Notes under the pieces: generated by a model
The model's input: only the letters and a program-made list of their open reading frames with translations
What the model was told of the DNA's origin: nothing
Databases searched by the model: none
Source: CAYNWK01 sp964400875
GTDB lineage: Bacteria > Chloroflexota > Anaerolineae > Anaerolineales > UBA4823
NCBI GenBank assembly: GCA_964400875.1
Contig: CAYNWK010000032.1
Coordinates: 1-35,034, forward strand
Length of the DNA stretch: 35,034 nt
Direction: 5' to 3'
Position numbers and translations under genes: made by a program
In this document: positions 7,045-16,779 of the stretch, piece after piece
Position numbering within the stretch: position 1 is the first letter of the stretch
How the letters are laid out: each line of letters starts with the position of its first letter

Positions 7045-8068
7045 ACATTACCTGATCACCGGCGGCGCCGGTTTTATCGGATCGAATTACGCCGATCGTT
7101 TGATCGGCCGCGGCGAACGGGTGACGATCTACGACAATCTATCTCGAGCCGGAGGCCCGTTGAATCTTTCCTGGCTGCGCGAGAAACACGGCAAGCAATC
7201 TTTCCGGGTGGTTATTGGGGACGTGCGCGATGCGGCGCTGCTCACCTCGGAGACGCGCGACGTGGACGCCATCGTTCACCTCGCCGGGCAGGTAGCAGTA
7301 ACCACCTCCACCCTGCACCCGCGTGAGGATTTCGAAAACAACGCGGTGGGGACCTTCAACATCCTGGAAGCCGCCAGGTTGTCTGATCTGAAACCCGTAG
7401 TGATTTACGCTTCGACCAACAAGGTCTACGGCGGTATGGAAGACGTATCTATCCTGGAAAAGGATACCCGCTACAGCTACGAAGACCTGGATCACGGTGT
7501 GCCGGAAACTTTCCCCCTGGATTTCCATTCGCCTTACGGCTGTTCGAAAGGAGCGGGCGATCAGTACGTGCGCGATTATCACCGCATCTACGGATTGCCC
7601 ACCGTCGTGCTGCGCCAGAGCTGTATTTACGGACCGCGGCAGTTCGGCATCGAAGATCAGGGCTGGCTGGCGTGGTTCACTATCGCCGCGACGCTGGACA
7701 GGCCGATTACCATATACGGCGACGGGAAGCAGGTACGCGACGTTCTGCACGTCGAAGACCTGATGAATGCCTACGATGCCGCCCTGGACAAGATCGAAGT
7801 TACTGCCGGCGAAGTCTATAACCTTGGCGGCGGTCCGGATAACACCATCTCCGTGTGGATCGAATTTGGCGATCTATTGGAGCGTCTGTTCGACCGGGAG
7901 CTTTTGGTTTCTTGGGGAGACTGGCGTCCCGGGGATCAGCTGGTGTACGTCTCCGACATTCGCAAAGCCGAATACGATATGGGCTGGAAGCCGCAGATCG
8001 ATGTCGCCGAGGGCGTCGAGCGCTTATACCGGTGGATCCAGGACAACCGCGAGTACTTCCACAAGTAA
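7037..8068 (+). CDS. NAD-dependent sugar epimerase, CDP-paratose 2-epimerase-like
   Basis: This 343-aa extended SDR protein has the Rossmann motif TGGAGFIG at 8-15, D33-N34 for NAD, the catalytic S126/T127 region (YASTNKVYG) and the Y167-x3-K171 pair. The signature SPYGCSKGAGDQYV (165-178) and the later DQGW and GxGKQVRDVLHVEDL are characteristic of the CDP-paratose/tyvelose epimerase group. That group inverts C2 of CDP-paratose to give CDP-tyvelose for surface polysaccharide; related enzymes act on other nucleotide sugars, so substrate is inferred. No other genes of a CDP-dideoxysugar pathway (such as CDP-glucose dehydratase) are in the window. The ATG at 7037 matches the family N-terminus. 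It is followed 12 nt later by a GT4 glycosyltransferase. Confidence 0.88.
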   Translation: MAKHYLITGGAGFIGSNYADRLIGRGERVTIYDNLSRAGGPLNLSWLREKHGKQSFRVVIGDVRDAALLTSETRDVDAIVHLAGQVAVTTSTLHPREDFENNAVGTFNILEAARLSDLKPVVIYASTNKVYGGMEDVSILEKDTRYSYEDLDHGVPETFPLDFHSPYGCSKGAGDQYVRDYHRIYGLPTVVLRQSCIYGPRQFGIEDQGWLAWFTIAATLDRPITIYGDGKQVRDVLHVEDLMNAYDAALDKIEVTAGEVYNLGGGPDNTISVWIEFGDLLERLFDRELLVSWGDWRPGDQLVYVSDIRKAEYDMGWKPQIDVAEGVERLYRWIQDNREYFHK

Positions 8069-8080
8069 ATCAATTGCTTT

Positions 8081-9247
8081 ATGCGCATTCTGACGGCTCT
8101 GACCTACTATCGTCCGCACATCAGCGGTTTGACCATTTATACAGAACGGCTGGCCCGGGCGCTGGCCCGCCGCGGTCACGAGGTCACCGTGCTCACATCG
8201 CAGTTCGACCGCTCGACGCCCTCGGAGGAATTGGCACACGGGGTGCGCGTGGTGCGTGCGCCGGTGCTCATGCGTCTCAGTAAGGGTGTGATAATGCCGA
8301 CCATCGGTTTGCTGGCTACCCGGCTGGTCCTGGAAAATGACGTCGTGCATTTACATCTTCCCCAGTTCGACGCGGCCGGCATTGCATTGCGCGGCAGGTT
8401 GTCCCGGAAGCCAACCGTGCTGACTTACCACTGCGACCTGCAGCTCCCGGAAGGTTGGTTCAACCGGGCGGCTAACCATGCCGTCGACCTGATGAACCAT
8501 TTGGCGGCGCTCTCCGCCCATCGTATCGTCACGTACACGCAGGACTACGCTCAACATTCGCCTTACGCCCGACGCTATATTCGAAAAGTCGAGACGGTCT
8601 TGCCGCCCGTCGAACTACCTCAGGCAACCGAAGACGCCATTAAAGCGTTCCGCTGCCAGCACAACCTGCAAGACCGCCGCCCCGTGATCGGCATGGCGGC
8701 CCGATTCGCTGCTGAAAAAGGCGTAGAAGTCTTGCTCGAGGCCTTACCGCATGTTCTCGAAGCTTACCCTCAGGCGAAAGTGCTCTACGCCGGGCAATAC
8801 AAAGATGTTATGGGCGAGGAGGAGTATGCCCGGCGATTGTTCCCGGTAATCCAGGATTATGAAGCGAAGGGGCAGTGGGATTTTTTGGGCGTGCTCGATC
8901 CCGAGCAAATGTCCAGCTTTTATCCGAACCTGGATACCCTGGTGGTTCCGAGTCTTAACTCGACCGAATCCTTTGGCTTGGTCCAGATCGAGGCGATGAT
9001 GAACGGCGTGCCCGTGATCGCCTCAAACCTCCCCGGCGTGCGCCAGCCAGTGAAAATCACCGGCATGGGCGAGATTTTCCCGGTCGGTGCAGGAGAGGCT
9101 TTGGGGGAGGCGCTGGTCCAGTTAACTTCACATCCGGAGAGTTATCGAGGCGATCCGCGGTGGATCCGCGAGCAGTTTTCACCGGACGCCAACGCAACGG
9201 CTTACGAAGGGCTTTACGAGCAAATTCAACGAGAGCTACTCAACTAA
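8081..9247 (+). CDS. GT4-family glycosyltransferase
   Basis: This 388-aa GT-B fold enzyme uses a nucleotide sugar and retains the anomeric configuration. The N-terminal acceptor domain starts MRILTALTYYRPHISGLTIYTERLARALARRGHEV, with the family's 'P..GG/SG...' loop. The C-terminal donor domain has the R208/K213 pair (ARFAAEKG) and the E296-x7-E304 motif (ESFGLVQIE), followed by AMMNGVPVIAS. It most resembles lipopolysaccharide/exopolysaccharide or diacylglycerol glucosyl- or mannosyl-transferases. It is probably peripheral on the cytoplasmic face of the membrane. The gene is 12 nt downstream of the epimerase and 30 nt upstream of the first GT39-like gene, so these form one operon. The acceptor is unknown. 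Confidence 0.92.
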   Translation: MRILTALTYYRPHISGLTIYTERLARALARRGHEVTVLTSQFDRSTPSEELAHGVRVVRAPVLMRLSKGVIMPTIGLLATRLVLENDVVHLHLPQFDAAGIALRGRLSRKPTVLTYHCDLQLPEGWFNRAANHAVDLMNHLAALSAHRIVTYTQDYAQHSPYARRYIRKVETVLPPVELPQATEDAIKAFRCQHNLQDRRPVIGMAARFAAEKGVEVLLEALPHVLEAYPQAKVLYAGQYKDVMGEEEYARRLFPVIQDYEAKGQWDFLGVLDPEQMSSFYPNLDTLVVPSLNSTESFGLVQIEAMMNGVPVIASNLPGVRQPVKITGMGEIFPVGAGEALGEALVQLTSHPESYRGDPRWIREQFSPDANATAYEGLYEQIQRELLN

Positions 9248-9277
9248 TTTCAGCCAATCGTTGCTTTAAGAACTGGC

Positions 9278-11554
9278 ATGACCGACAAAGAACCGACTGT
9301 TTTGGATTACATTAAAGCCCGCTTGATGCCCTGGAAGGGACCTGCGCCCGAGATCCCGCCGGGTGAAGCATCCCAACCGGATTGGGCAAAGGTCGTCGCC
9401 GAGCAAAGGACGGAAAGCGGACCGGCGCCATCCGAAGGGGCGATCCCCGCGGGTTCGCCTTCTGAAGCGGCCTCTTTCGCAGCGCTGCAATCCGGAGGTG
9501 CGCTGGACCAGGATGCCTACGGTGAGATCGGCCTGTTTACGAGGAGGGCGCCGCTCGAGCCTTACGCCCAATCGTCGGTGAGCGCTGGGGGTCTCCCATG
9601 GCGCTCGCTGGTGGTGTTAGGGTTGGCGCTCTTCGCCCAGAACGCCCTGGCTCCACCCGACCGGGCAGTCACTGCCGGTGTAATTGGCTATCTGCTGGCA
9701 GCTGGCTGGGTCGCTTGGGTGGTGTGGCGAGGCGAATGGCCCCTGGCTGCCCTACCGGAGGTTGAGCCGGTCCGCGATCCGCTTACCGTGCGGCAGGTCG
9801 CTCTTTGGGTGGGCGTTTTGCTGATGCCGGTCAGCTTTCTAACCTTGGGTGGAAACTTGTTCACGGGTTTTAACTTCGCCCTACTGCTACTAGTGCTCGC
9901 TTTGCTGGTTTACGGCCTGTGGCTGCCCAATCGCAGTTCACCGGGTTTATTCCACCGGTTGACCCAGTTCGTGAGCCTGGAGCGTTGGCGCATCGTCATC
10001 GACCGCCGAACTTTGATCGTGCTCGGGGCCATCGCCCTGGTGTTCTTCTTCCGTTTTTATCGGCTCGCGGACGTGCCCCCGGAGATGACCAGCGACCACG
10101 CCGAAAAGCTGCTGGATATTTCGGATGTGTTGAACGGCCAGACTCATATCTTCTTCCCTCGCAACGCTGGCCGTGAAGCCTTGATCTTCTATTTAAACGC
10201 CATCGTCGCCAGCTGGGTCGGGACCGGTCTGTCTTTCATCACCCTAAAAATCTCCACCGCTCTTATTGGGTTGATGGTCCTGCCCTTCATCTACCTGCTC
10301 GGGCGGGAGATCGCCAGCGCCCGGGTGGGCTTGTGGGCTGCGGTCTTGGCCGGGATCGCATATTGGCCAAATGTTATCTCGCGGGTGGGCCTGCGCTTTC
10401 CCTTTTATCCTCTCTTCACGGCGACCACTTTTTACTTCTTGATTCGTGGTTTCCGCCGCAACAGCCGCAACGAATATCTTTTAGCCGGGCTTTCCCTGGG
10501 GTTGAGCCTGTATGGTTATACCGCCGACCGCATCCTGCCATTGGTAGTCGTCGCTGCGTTCGGGATATTCCTGCTTCACCGGCAGTCAGCAGGCCGGCGC
10601 AGCCAGTCGATCTGGCTGTTCTGCATGCTGGTACTGCTTTCCATCGCCGTATTTTTACCCATGATGCGTTTTCTCCTCGACGATCCGGACGCGATCGCCT
10701 TCCGAGCGATGACCCGCATGGGCACCCTGGAAAGACCCCTCCCCGGACCGGCCTGGCAAATCTTCCTGTCTAATTTGTGGAACGCGCTCAAGATGTTCTC
10801 CTGGGAAGACGGTAACGTCTGGCTGGCATCGGTTTCCTATATCCCTGCGCTGGGCGTCGTCACCGGGGCGTTATTCCACGTGGGCATCGTTCTGGTATCC
10901 ATCCGCTACTTGCGCCGGCGGAACTGGCTGGATCTGTTTTTGCTCGTCTCGATCCCGCTGTTAATGTTGCCCTCGATCCTGGCGCTGGCTTTCCCTATTG
11001 AAAATCCCAACCTGTACCGTACGGGCGGCGCCCTGGTGCCCGTTTTTCTGATCATCGGACTTACGATGGACGGCTTGCTGACGGTCTTGCGCGATCGCTT
11101 AGGCTCCGTATGGGGTGCTCGGTCGACATGGTTGGTGGCAGGTTTCCTGCTGCTGTGGGCAGGCTTCCAGAATTACAATCTGGTTTTCGAGCGCTATTTC
11201 CTGGAGTACCGCCTTTCCGCCTGGAATACTACTGAACTGGGGGAGGTGATCCGCTCCTTCGCTGACTCGGTCGGCACCGAAGACAGCGCTTGGGTGGTGC
11301 CTTATCCGTATTGGGTGGACACGCGCCTCGTCGGGATTGACGCCGGCGTGCCGATCAAAGATTACGCGCTATGGCCCGATGATCTGGACCAATCCCTCCC
11401 TGTTGCGCCTCCCAAGCTGTTTCTAGTCAAGCCGGATGATTTGGAAGGACAGCAGGTCCTGGTGAGCCTCTACCCCAAAGGCTGGTTTACGCGTTATAAC
11501 TCGTTCATCGAAGATAAAGACTTCTTGATTTATTTCGTGCCGGTGGAGAAGTGA
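9278..11554 (+). CDS. GT39/PMT-like polytopic membrane glycosyltransferase (758 aa)
   Basis: The N-terminal part (about 105 residues) is hydrophilic and probably cytoplasmic, followed by about 12 transmembrane segments and a C-terminal extracytoplasmic tail of about 110 residues. The stretch after TM5, RFYRLADVPPEMTSDHAEK (about 254-272), sits where GT39/ArnT/PMT proteins carry their catalytic acidic loop ('P..DE'); here it reads S-D-H-A-E. The segment ISRVGLRFPFYPLF followed by a TM and FLIRGFRR is typical of the GT-C group in this lineage. Such enzymes transfer a sugar from a polyprenyl-phosphate donor to a lipid or protein outside the membrane. The exact donor and acceptor are unknown. The start lacks a clear ribosome site; the ATG at 9278 is the first in frame. 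Confidence 0.8.
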   Translation: MTDKEPTVLDYIKARLMPWKGPAPEIPPGEASQPDWAKVVAEQRTESGPAPSEGAIPAGSPSEAASFAALQSGGALDQDAYGEIGLFTRRAPLEPYAQSSVSAGGLPWRSLVVLGLALFAQNALAPPDRAVTAGVIGYLLAAGWVAWVVWRGEWPLAALPEVEPVRDPLTVRQVALWVGVLLMPVSFLTLGGNLFTGFNFALLLLVLALLVYGLWLPNRSSPGLFHRLTQFVSLERWRIVIDRRTLIVLGAIALVFFFRFYRLADVPPEMTSDHAEKLLDISDVLNGQTHIFFPRNAGREALIFYLNAIVASWVGTGLSFITLKISTALIGLMVLPFIYLLGREIASARVGLWAAVLAGIAYWPNVISRVGLRFPFYPLFTATTFYFLIRGFRRNSRNEYLLAGLSLGLSLYGYTADRILPLVVVAAFGIFLLHRQSAGRRSQSIWLFCMLVLLSIAVFLPMMRFLLDDPDAIAFRAMTRMGTLERPLPGPAWQIFLSNLWNALKMFSWEDGNVWLASVSYIPALGVVTGALFHVGIVLVSIRYLRRRNWLDLFLLVSIPLLMLPSILALAFPIENPNLYRTGGALVPVFLIIGLTMDGLLTVLRDRLGSVWGARSTWLVAGFLLLWAGFQNYNLVFERYFLEYRLSAWNTTELGEVIRSFADSVGTEDSAWVVPYPYWVDTRLVGIDAGVPIKDYALWPDDLDQSLPVAPPKLFLVKPDDLEGQQVLVSLYPKGWFTRYNSFIEDKDFLIYFVPVEK

Positions 11555-11604
11555 CAGAATGACTCCCAGCTGCCTTCATCCCCACGTGCGCTTATTGGTA
11601 AGCG

Positions 11605-14600
11605 ATGACTGAAACCCCTCAACCGACTCAAACTCAATCCAGTCAGCCCAACCGGGGCTGGATCTATGCGCTGCTGCTCGTGCTGATCCTGGGAGCTGCT
11701 GCGTTCTTACGGCTGCGCGGTTTGTACTGGGGAGAATACCAGTATCTCCATCCGGATGAGCGCTTTTTGCTGTTTGTCGGTTCGGACACCTCGCCGGTGC
11801 ACAGCCTGGCGGAATATTGGGATACAGCCCGCTCTAGCTTGAACCCCAACAACGTGGGGCACGAGTTCTATGTGTACGGCACGCTGCCGATGTTTCTGAC
11901 CCGCTATCTAGTCCAGTGGCTCTACGGGCACGCCGGTTTGATCGAAGTGACCCTGGTGGGTCGGGCCCTGTCCGCGCTGGCGGACTTAGGCACCGTGCTG
12001 CTGGTTTACCTGATCGGCCTGCGCTTGCATTCGCGCAAGGTGGGCCTGCTGGCTGCCGCCTTCTCTGGGCTGGCGGTCTTGCAGATCCAGCAGTCCCATT
12101 TCTTCACCATGGATACCTTCATCACATTTTTCGCTACGCTGACCATCTACTACGCGGTGCAGTTTGGTGAAACGGTGATGGCCTGGCGTTCGATTCGTGT
12201 GATCCCGGAGCCGGAAAGCGCCGACAACGCCGATCCATCGGAGCAGTACACCAACGGGCCGGTCGTCATCGGTCAGACATCCGTGGATGCCTCCCGGGAA
12301 AGATTGAATTTCGTCCACCGGATAAGCGAGGGCGCCGAGAGCGATTTTTCAGCGCTGCTTGGTCGCTTTGCAGCCAACCCTTTATTTGCCTTGAGCCTGG
12401 GTTTCGGCCTGGCGTTGGGCATGGCGATGGCCTCCAAAGTGAGCGCAGCGCCTCTGGCGCTGCTGCTTCCAGCGGCTGTGCTGGTGCATCTTAACCAGAT
12501 CTCGACCGAAGATCAGCCGGCTTTTCTGAAGACCATGTTCGCCTACCTGTGCGCTGCTGCACTGGTGAGTTTCTTAACCTTCCGGGTGTTTCAACCCTAC
12601 GCGTTCAGCGGACCCGGCTTTTTCGGGCTGCGACCCAATCCGGCCTGGCTGGCGAGTTTGAAGTCCCTCCAGGACCTGGTCAGCGGCGGCTTGGGATTCC
12701 CACCGAACGTGCAGTGGGCGAACCGCCCGGTTTGGTTCTCCTGGCTGAATATGGTGACCTGGGGTATGGGCCTGCCCTTGGGCTTACTAGCCTGGGCCGG
12801 CTTCCTTTGGGCCGGTTGGCGATCCTTTACAAGCTGGCGCGCCGGAACGGACGAGTGGCGGCGGCATGTACTTTTGTTGGGATGGACGGGCTTTTATTTC
12901 GTCTGGCAGTCACTGCCCAACAACCCGACCATGCGCTACCAGCTGCCGGTCTACCCGACTCTGGCGGTCATCGCAGCCTGGGCAGTCTTTGCTCTGATCG
13001 ATTACGGTCGAACGCGGCGTTCCGGGAATCAAACCTCGGAGGACGGCGCACCGGCGCTTCCAAGCGGAAATCCGCGCCTCGTGCGTTTTGTGGGCCTCGT
13101 CCTTGGCTTGGTGGTGTTGGTGTCTACCGCGATCTACGCGCTGGCTTTTTCCAGCATATACGTTCGGCCGATCACCCGGGTCGAAGCCTCGCGCTGGATC
13201 TTCCAGAATGTCCCTGGCGCCATCAATTTCCACATCCAGACCGAGGACGGTCTCTACAACCAGCCCCAGGCGTACCCTTCGGATTATGCCATCCGTCCAG
13301 ACCTGCCCTACGCCACCAGTTTTGAGGCCCGGGAGGATGGTGTACTGACAGAAGTGTACTTGCCCCATGTGCACGATATGCAAGACGCCGGGGGCCAGAA
13401 GACCTTGAGGCTGACCATCTCCAAACAGCCCGATCAGGCGGAGCTGCTGGCGCAGGCCAGCGTGACCTCGGAGCTGCCCTCTGCGTCCGACGGTCGCGGT
13501 CAGGGTTACGTGTTTACCCTGGATAACCCGGTAAGCGTGAAGGCTGAAGAGACCTATCACCTGTCCCTGGCGCTTGAGGGAGGCTCCGCCGAAGTCAACC
13601 TCGAGGGAGATACCCTCGCCCACGAAGGCGCCTGGGACGATCCCCTCCCCATACGCGTGGATGGCTACGACGGCTATGGAGGCATCTACCAGGGCTTCGG
13701 CCTGGACATGTACGAGCCGGACAACCCCGGCAAGCTGGACCGTTACTTGAACGTACTGGAAAGCGCCGATTACCTGACGATCAGTTCCAGCAGGCAGTGG
13801 GCCTCGCTCTCGCGCTTGCCGCAGCGCTACCCGATGACGGTGGTGTATTACCGCAATTTGATGGGCTGCCCGGAAAGCCTGACGGTGGAGGCTTGTTATA
13901 ACCGCGCCCAGCCGGGAGAGTACCAGGGAAGCCTGGGTTATGAATTATTCCGGGTCTTCGAATCCAACCCCAAGCTCGGTCCAATCGAGATCAACGACCA
14001 GCCTTCCGAGGAAGCCTTCACAGTATACGATCACCCCAAGGTTTTCGTCTTTCGCAAGACCGGCGATTACGATCCGGGGCGAGTGCGGGAGATCCTGGGC
14101 TCGGTTGACCTCAGCAACGTGAACACCAGCGATACCCTGGCTCCCCAGGAGCTTCCGCGAGAGATGTTACTGCCGCCGGCACGGCTGGCTGAGCAGCGCT
14201 CAGGGGGCACATGGTCGAGACTGTTCGACACCGCCGCGGCGATCAACCGCTGGCCCGGTTTTGGCTTGCTGGTCTGGTACCTGGCAGTATTTTTAATAGG
14301 TTTGTTCGCTTTTCCCATCGTGCGAGTGGCTTTGGTTGGGTTGCCAGACAAAGGCTACCCGCTGGCGCGCACCGCAGGTTTGCTGATCAGCTCTTATTTC
14401 GTCTGGCTAGCAGGTTCGCTTGGTGTAGCGGTCAGCCGGCTGACCATCAGCGCTGTCATCGGTTTGATGGTATTGTTCAGCGCGTTGATGGCCTACTGGC
14501 AGCGGGATTCTCTACGCGCGGAGTGGCGCTCCCGCTGGAAATACTTCTTACTCATAGAGGGCTTGTTCCTGGCTTTCTTCGCATTCGACCTGCTCATCCG

Positions 14601-16740
14601 GCTGGGCAACCCCGATCTGTGGCATCCCTGGAAGGGCGGCGAGAAACCGATGGATTTCTCGTACTTCAACGCCGTATTGAAGAGCACCACTTTCCCTCCT
14701 TACGACCCGTGGTTTTCCGGCGGTTACATTAATTACTATTACTACGGATTTGTGTTTGTAGGCATGCTGGTCAAGTGGTTGGGCATCGAGCCTTCCATTG
14801 CCTATAACCTGATCATCCCCACGGTGTTCGCCCTGATCGCACTGGGCGCTTTTTCCCTGGGGTGGAATTTGCTGTTCCGCCGAAGGCAGAATGGCGACGC
14901 GGTTGAGGACTCAGAGCGGGGCTTATGGTTTGCGCTCGGTGGGCGTACTGCCGTGATAGCCGGGATCGCTGCATCCTTGGGCATGGCCGTCCTGGGCAAC
15001 CTGGGCACCTTGAGGATGATCTTCCACGGCTATCAAAAGCTGGCCGCGCCGGGCGGGACCATCGAAGGCGCCAGCATCTTGCTGCGCTGGATCTGGGCGC
15101 TGCGCGGCTTCTTCATGACCCTCTCCGGCCAATCGCTGCCGTATGCCCTGGCTGATTGGTACTGGATCCCCAGCCGGGCCATCCCAGCGCCGAACGAAGT
15201 CGAGCCGATCACGGAGTTCCCTTTTTTCACAGTGCTGTACGGCGATCCGCACGCTCACCTGTTCGCCATGCCGCTGGCCTTGCTGGCGCTGGCCTGGGGC
15301 TTATCCGTGATACTCGGGCGAGCCTGGTCCAGGGAGGCGCGCGGCAGCTGGGCTGCAACGGTATTGAACATCGGCGTCAGCTTGCTTCTGGGGGCTTTGG
15401 CGATTGGCGCGCTCTGGCCGACCAACACGTGGGATCTACCGACATATCTTGCGCTGGGGGCCGCGGCGATCGTATTTTCGATCTGGCGCGGGACCCGGCT
15501 TCTCCGGAAATCCCCTGCTGAAACCGACCCTCCCGCACGCGGACGCTTTGATGCGAGGAAAATTCTGCTCAGCCTCGGCGGCGTAGTCCTGCTAGGCGGG
15601 CTGGCGTTCCTGCTCTACCGGCCTTACGCAGTTTGGTACGTCCAGAGTTATACCTCCGTCGAGCTGTGGAAGGGGACGCATACGCCGATCTGGTCTTATC
15701 TGACTCATTGGGGCCTCTTCCTGTTCGTGATCGTTTCCTGGATGGCCTGGGAGACGCGCGAGTGGATGGCTAACACGCCTTTATCCGCATTGCGAAAATT
15801 GGATCCCTACAAAGGCTTGATCGCCGCCGGAATTCTCCTAATGCTGGTCTGGGTAGCCGGCTTGCTCTACCTTGGGGTCGAGATCGCCTGGTTAGTGATG
15901 CCGCTGGCGGCCTGGGCCGGCATATTGCTGCTGCGTCCGAACATGCCGGACGCCAGGCGAGCAGTGCTGTTCATGGTGGGCAGCGGGTTGGTGTTGACTT
16001 TAATGGTAGAGGTCATCGTGCTCAAAGGGGATATCGCCCGCATGAACACGGTGTTCAAGTTTTACCTGCAGGTCTGGACCTTGTTCGCCATTAGCTCGGC
16101 GGCTGCCTTTGCCTGGATACTGGGTGATCTGCGCCGCTGGTCAATGAGCTGGCGGGCTGCCTGGAATTTCGTCCTGATCGCTTTAGTCGCTTCCGCCGCG
16201 CTTTACCCGCTGCTGGGAGGGGTCGCCAAGGTCAAGGATCGCATGATTGAGAATGCTCCACATACACTGGACGGCATGGCTTTCATGGCATACGCAACCT
16301 ATACCGACCTGGAAACCACGATGGACCTCAGCCAGGACTACCGGGCGATCCGCTGGCTGCAGGAGAACGTGATCGGTTCCCCCGTGATCGTCGAAGGCAA
16401 CATGCCGGAATACCATTGGGGTACGCGCTATACGATCTACACCGGCCTGCCCAACGTGATCGGCTGGAACTGGCACCAACGCCAGCAGCGCGCCGCCTCG
16501 CCGGAGGGGACCGTCGAGCAGCGGGTCAGCGATGTGGGCGAGTTCTATTTGACCACAGACTTCGATTACGCCCGCGAGTTTTTAAGCGAATATGAGGTTG
16601 CGTACGTGATCGTCGGCCAGTTGGAACGCGCCCTCTACCCAGGTCCGGGTTTGGATAAATTCGATGCCCTCAATGGTGCCTTATGGCAGGAGGTTTATCA
16701 CGAGGGGGATACCGTGATTTACAAGGTAACCCAGAGTTGA
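11605..16740 (+). CDS. Giant GT39-like / 'YYY' (Chlor_Arch_YYY, DUF2298) fusion membrane protein (1711 aa)
   Basis: Two polytopic halves flank an extracytoplasmic region. Residues 1 to about 520 are GT39-like: TM1 then HPDER (49-53, the catalytic-loop D/E), FFTMDTF, and a run of TM helices. About residues 540-870 are largely soluble and extracytoplasmic (β-rich, with a cysteine pair in MGCPESL...EACYN). From about 885 to 1640 lies a second set of TM helices with the family signature GYINYYYYG (1040-1048) and GDPHAH (about 1213), characteristic of the YYY domain found in Chloroflexi and archaea (TIGR03662/DUF2298). The function of YYY proteins is unknown; known relatives are often encoded next to GT39-like genes, which suits a joint role. 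A Shine-Dalgarno-like GGTAAG precedes the ATG. The gene follows the 758-aa protein by 50 nt. Confidence 0.88.
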   Translation: MTETPQPTQTQSSQPNRGWIYALLLVLILGAAAFLRLRGLYWGEYQYLHPDERFLLFVGSDTSPVHSLAEYWDTARSSLNPNNVGHEFYVYGTLPMFLTRYLVQWLYGHAGLIEVTLVGRALSALADLGTVLLVYLIGLRLHSRKVGLLAAAFSGLAVLQIQQSHFFTMDTFITFFATLTIYYAVQFGETVMAWRSIRVIPEPESADNADPSEQYTNGPVVIGQTSVDASRERLNFVHRISEGAESDFSALLGRFAANPLFALSLGFGLALGMAMASKVSAAPLALLLPAAVLVHLNQISTEDQPAFLKTMFAYLCAAALVSFLTFRVFQPYAFSGPGFFGLRPNPAWLASLKSLQDLVSGGLGFPPNVQWANRPVWFSWLNMVTWGMGLPLGLLAWAGFLWAGWRSFTSWRAGTDEWRRHVLLLGWTGFYFVWQSLPNNPTMRYQLPVYPTLAVIAAWAVFALIDYGRTRRSGNQTSEDGAPALPSGNPRLVRFVGLVLGLVVLVSTAIYALAFSSIYVRPITRVEASRWIFQNVPGAINFHIQTEDGLYNQPQAYPSDYAIRPDLPYATSFEAREDGVLTEVYLPHVHDMQDAGGQKTLRLTISKQPDQAELLAQASVTSELPSASDGRGQGYVFTLDNPVSVKAEETYHLSLALEGGSAEVNLEGDTLAHEGAWDDPLPIRVDGYDGYGGIYQGFGLDMYEPDNPGKLDRYLNVLESADYLTISSSRQWASLSRLPQRYPMTVVYYRNLMGCPESLTVEACYNRAQPGEYQGSLGYELFRVFESNPKLGPIEINDQPSEEAFTVYDHPKVFVFRKTGDYDPGRVREILGSVDLSNVNTSDTLAPQELPREMLLPPARLAEQRSGGTWSRLFDTAAAINRWPGFGLLVWYLAVFLIGLFAFPIVRVALVGLPDKGYPLARTAGLLISSYFVWLAGSLGVAVSRLTISAVIGLMVLFSALMAYWQRDSLRAEWRSRWKYFLLIEGLFLAFFAFDLLIRLGNPDLWHPWKGGEKPMDFSYFNAVLKSTTFPPYDPWFSGGYINYYYYGFVFVGMLVKWLGIEPSIAYNLIIPTVFALIALGAFSLGWNLLFRRRQNGDAVEDSERGLWFALGGRTAVIAGIAASLGMAVLGNLGTLRMIFHGYQKLAAPGGTIEGASILLRWIWALRGFFMTLSGQSLPYALADWYWIPSRAIPAPNEVEPITEFPFFTVLYGDPHAHLFAMPLALLALAWGLSVILGRAWSREARGSWAATVLNIGVSLLLGALAIGALWPTNTWDLPTYLALGAAAIVFSIWRGTRLLRKSPAETDPPARGRFDARKILLSLGGVVLLGGLAFLLYRPYAVWYVQSYTSVELWKGTHTPIWSYLTHWGLFLFVIVSWMAWETREWMANTPLSALRKLDPYKGLIAAGILLMLVWVAGLLYLGVEIAWLVMPLAAWAGILLLRPNMPDARRAVLFMVGSGLVLTLMVEVIVLKGDIARMNTVFKFYLQVWTLFAISSAAAFAWILGDLRRWSMSWRAAWNFVLIALVASAALYPLLGGVAKVKDRMIENAPHTLDGMAFMAYATYTDLETTMDLSQDYRAIRWLQENVIGSPVIVEGNMPEYHWGTRYTIYTGLPNVIGWNWHQRQQRAASPEGTVEQRVSDVGEFYLTTDFDYAREFLSEYEVAYVIVGQLERALYPGPGLDKFDALNGALWQEVYHEGDTVIYKVTQS

Positions 16741-16779
16741 AGCGTTTTGAACGCCCTAACGGTATGAGCATTGGCAGCC

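Noticed and set aside
12910..13623. 237-codon minus-strand open frame inside the 1711-aa gene
   Set aside because: Antisense shadow of a convincing coding frame, with no ribosome site or recognisable domain.
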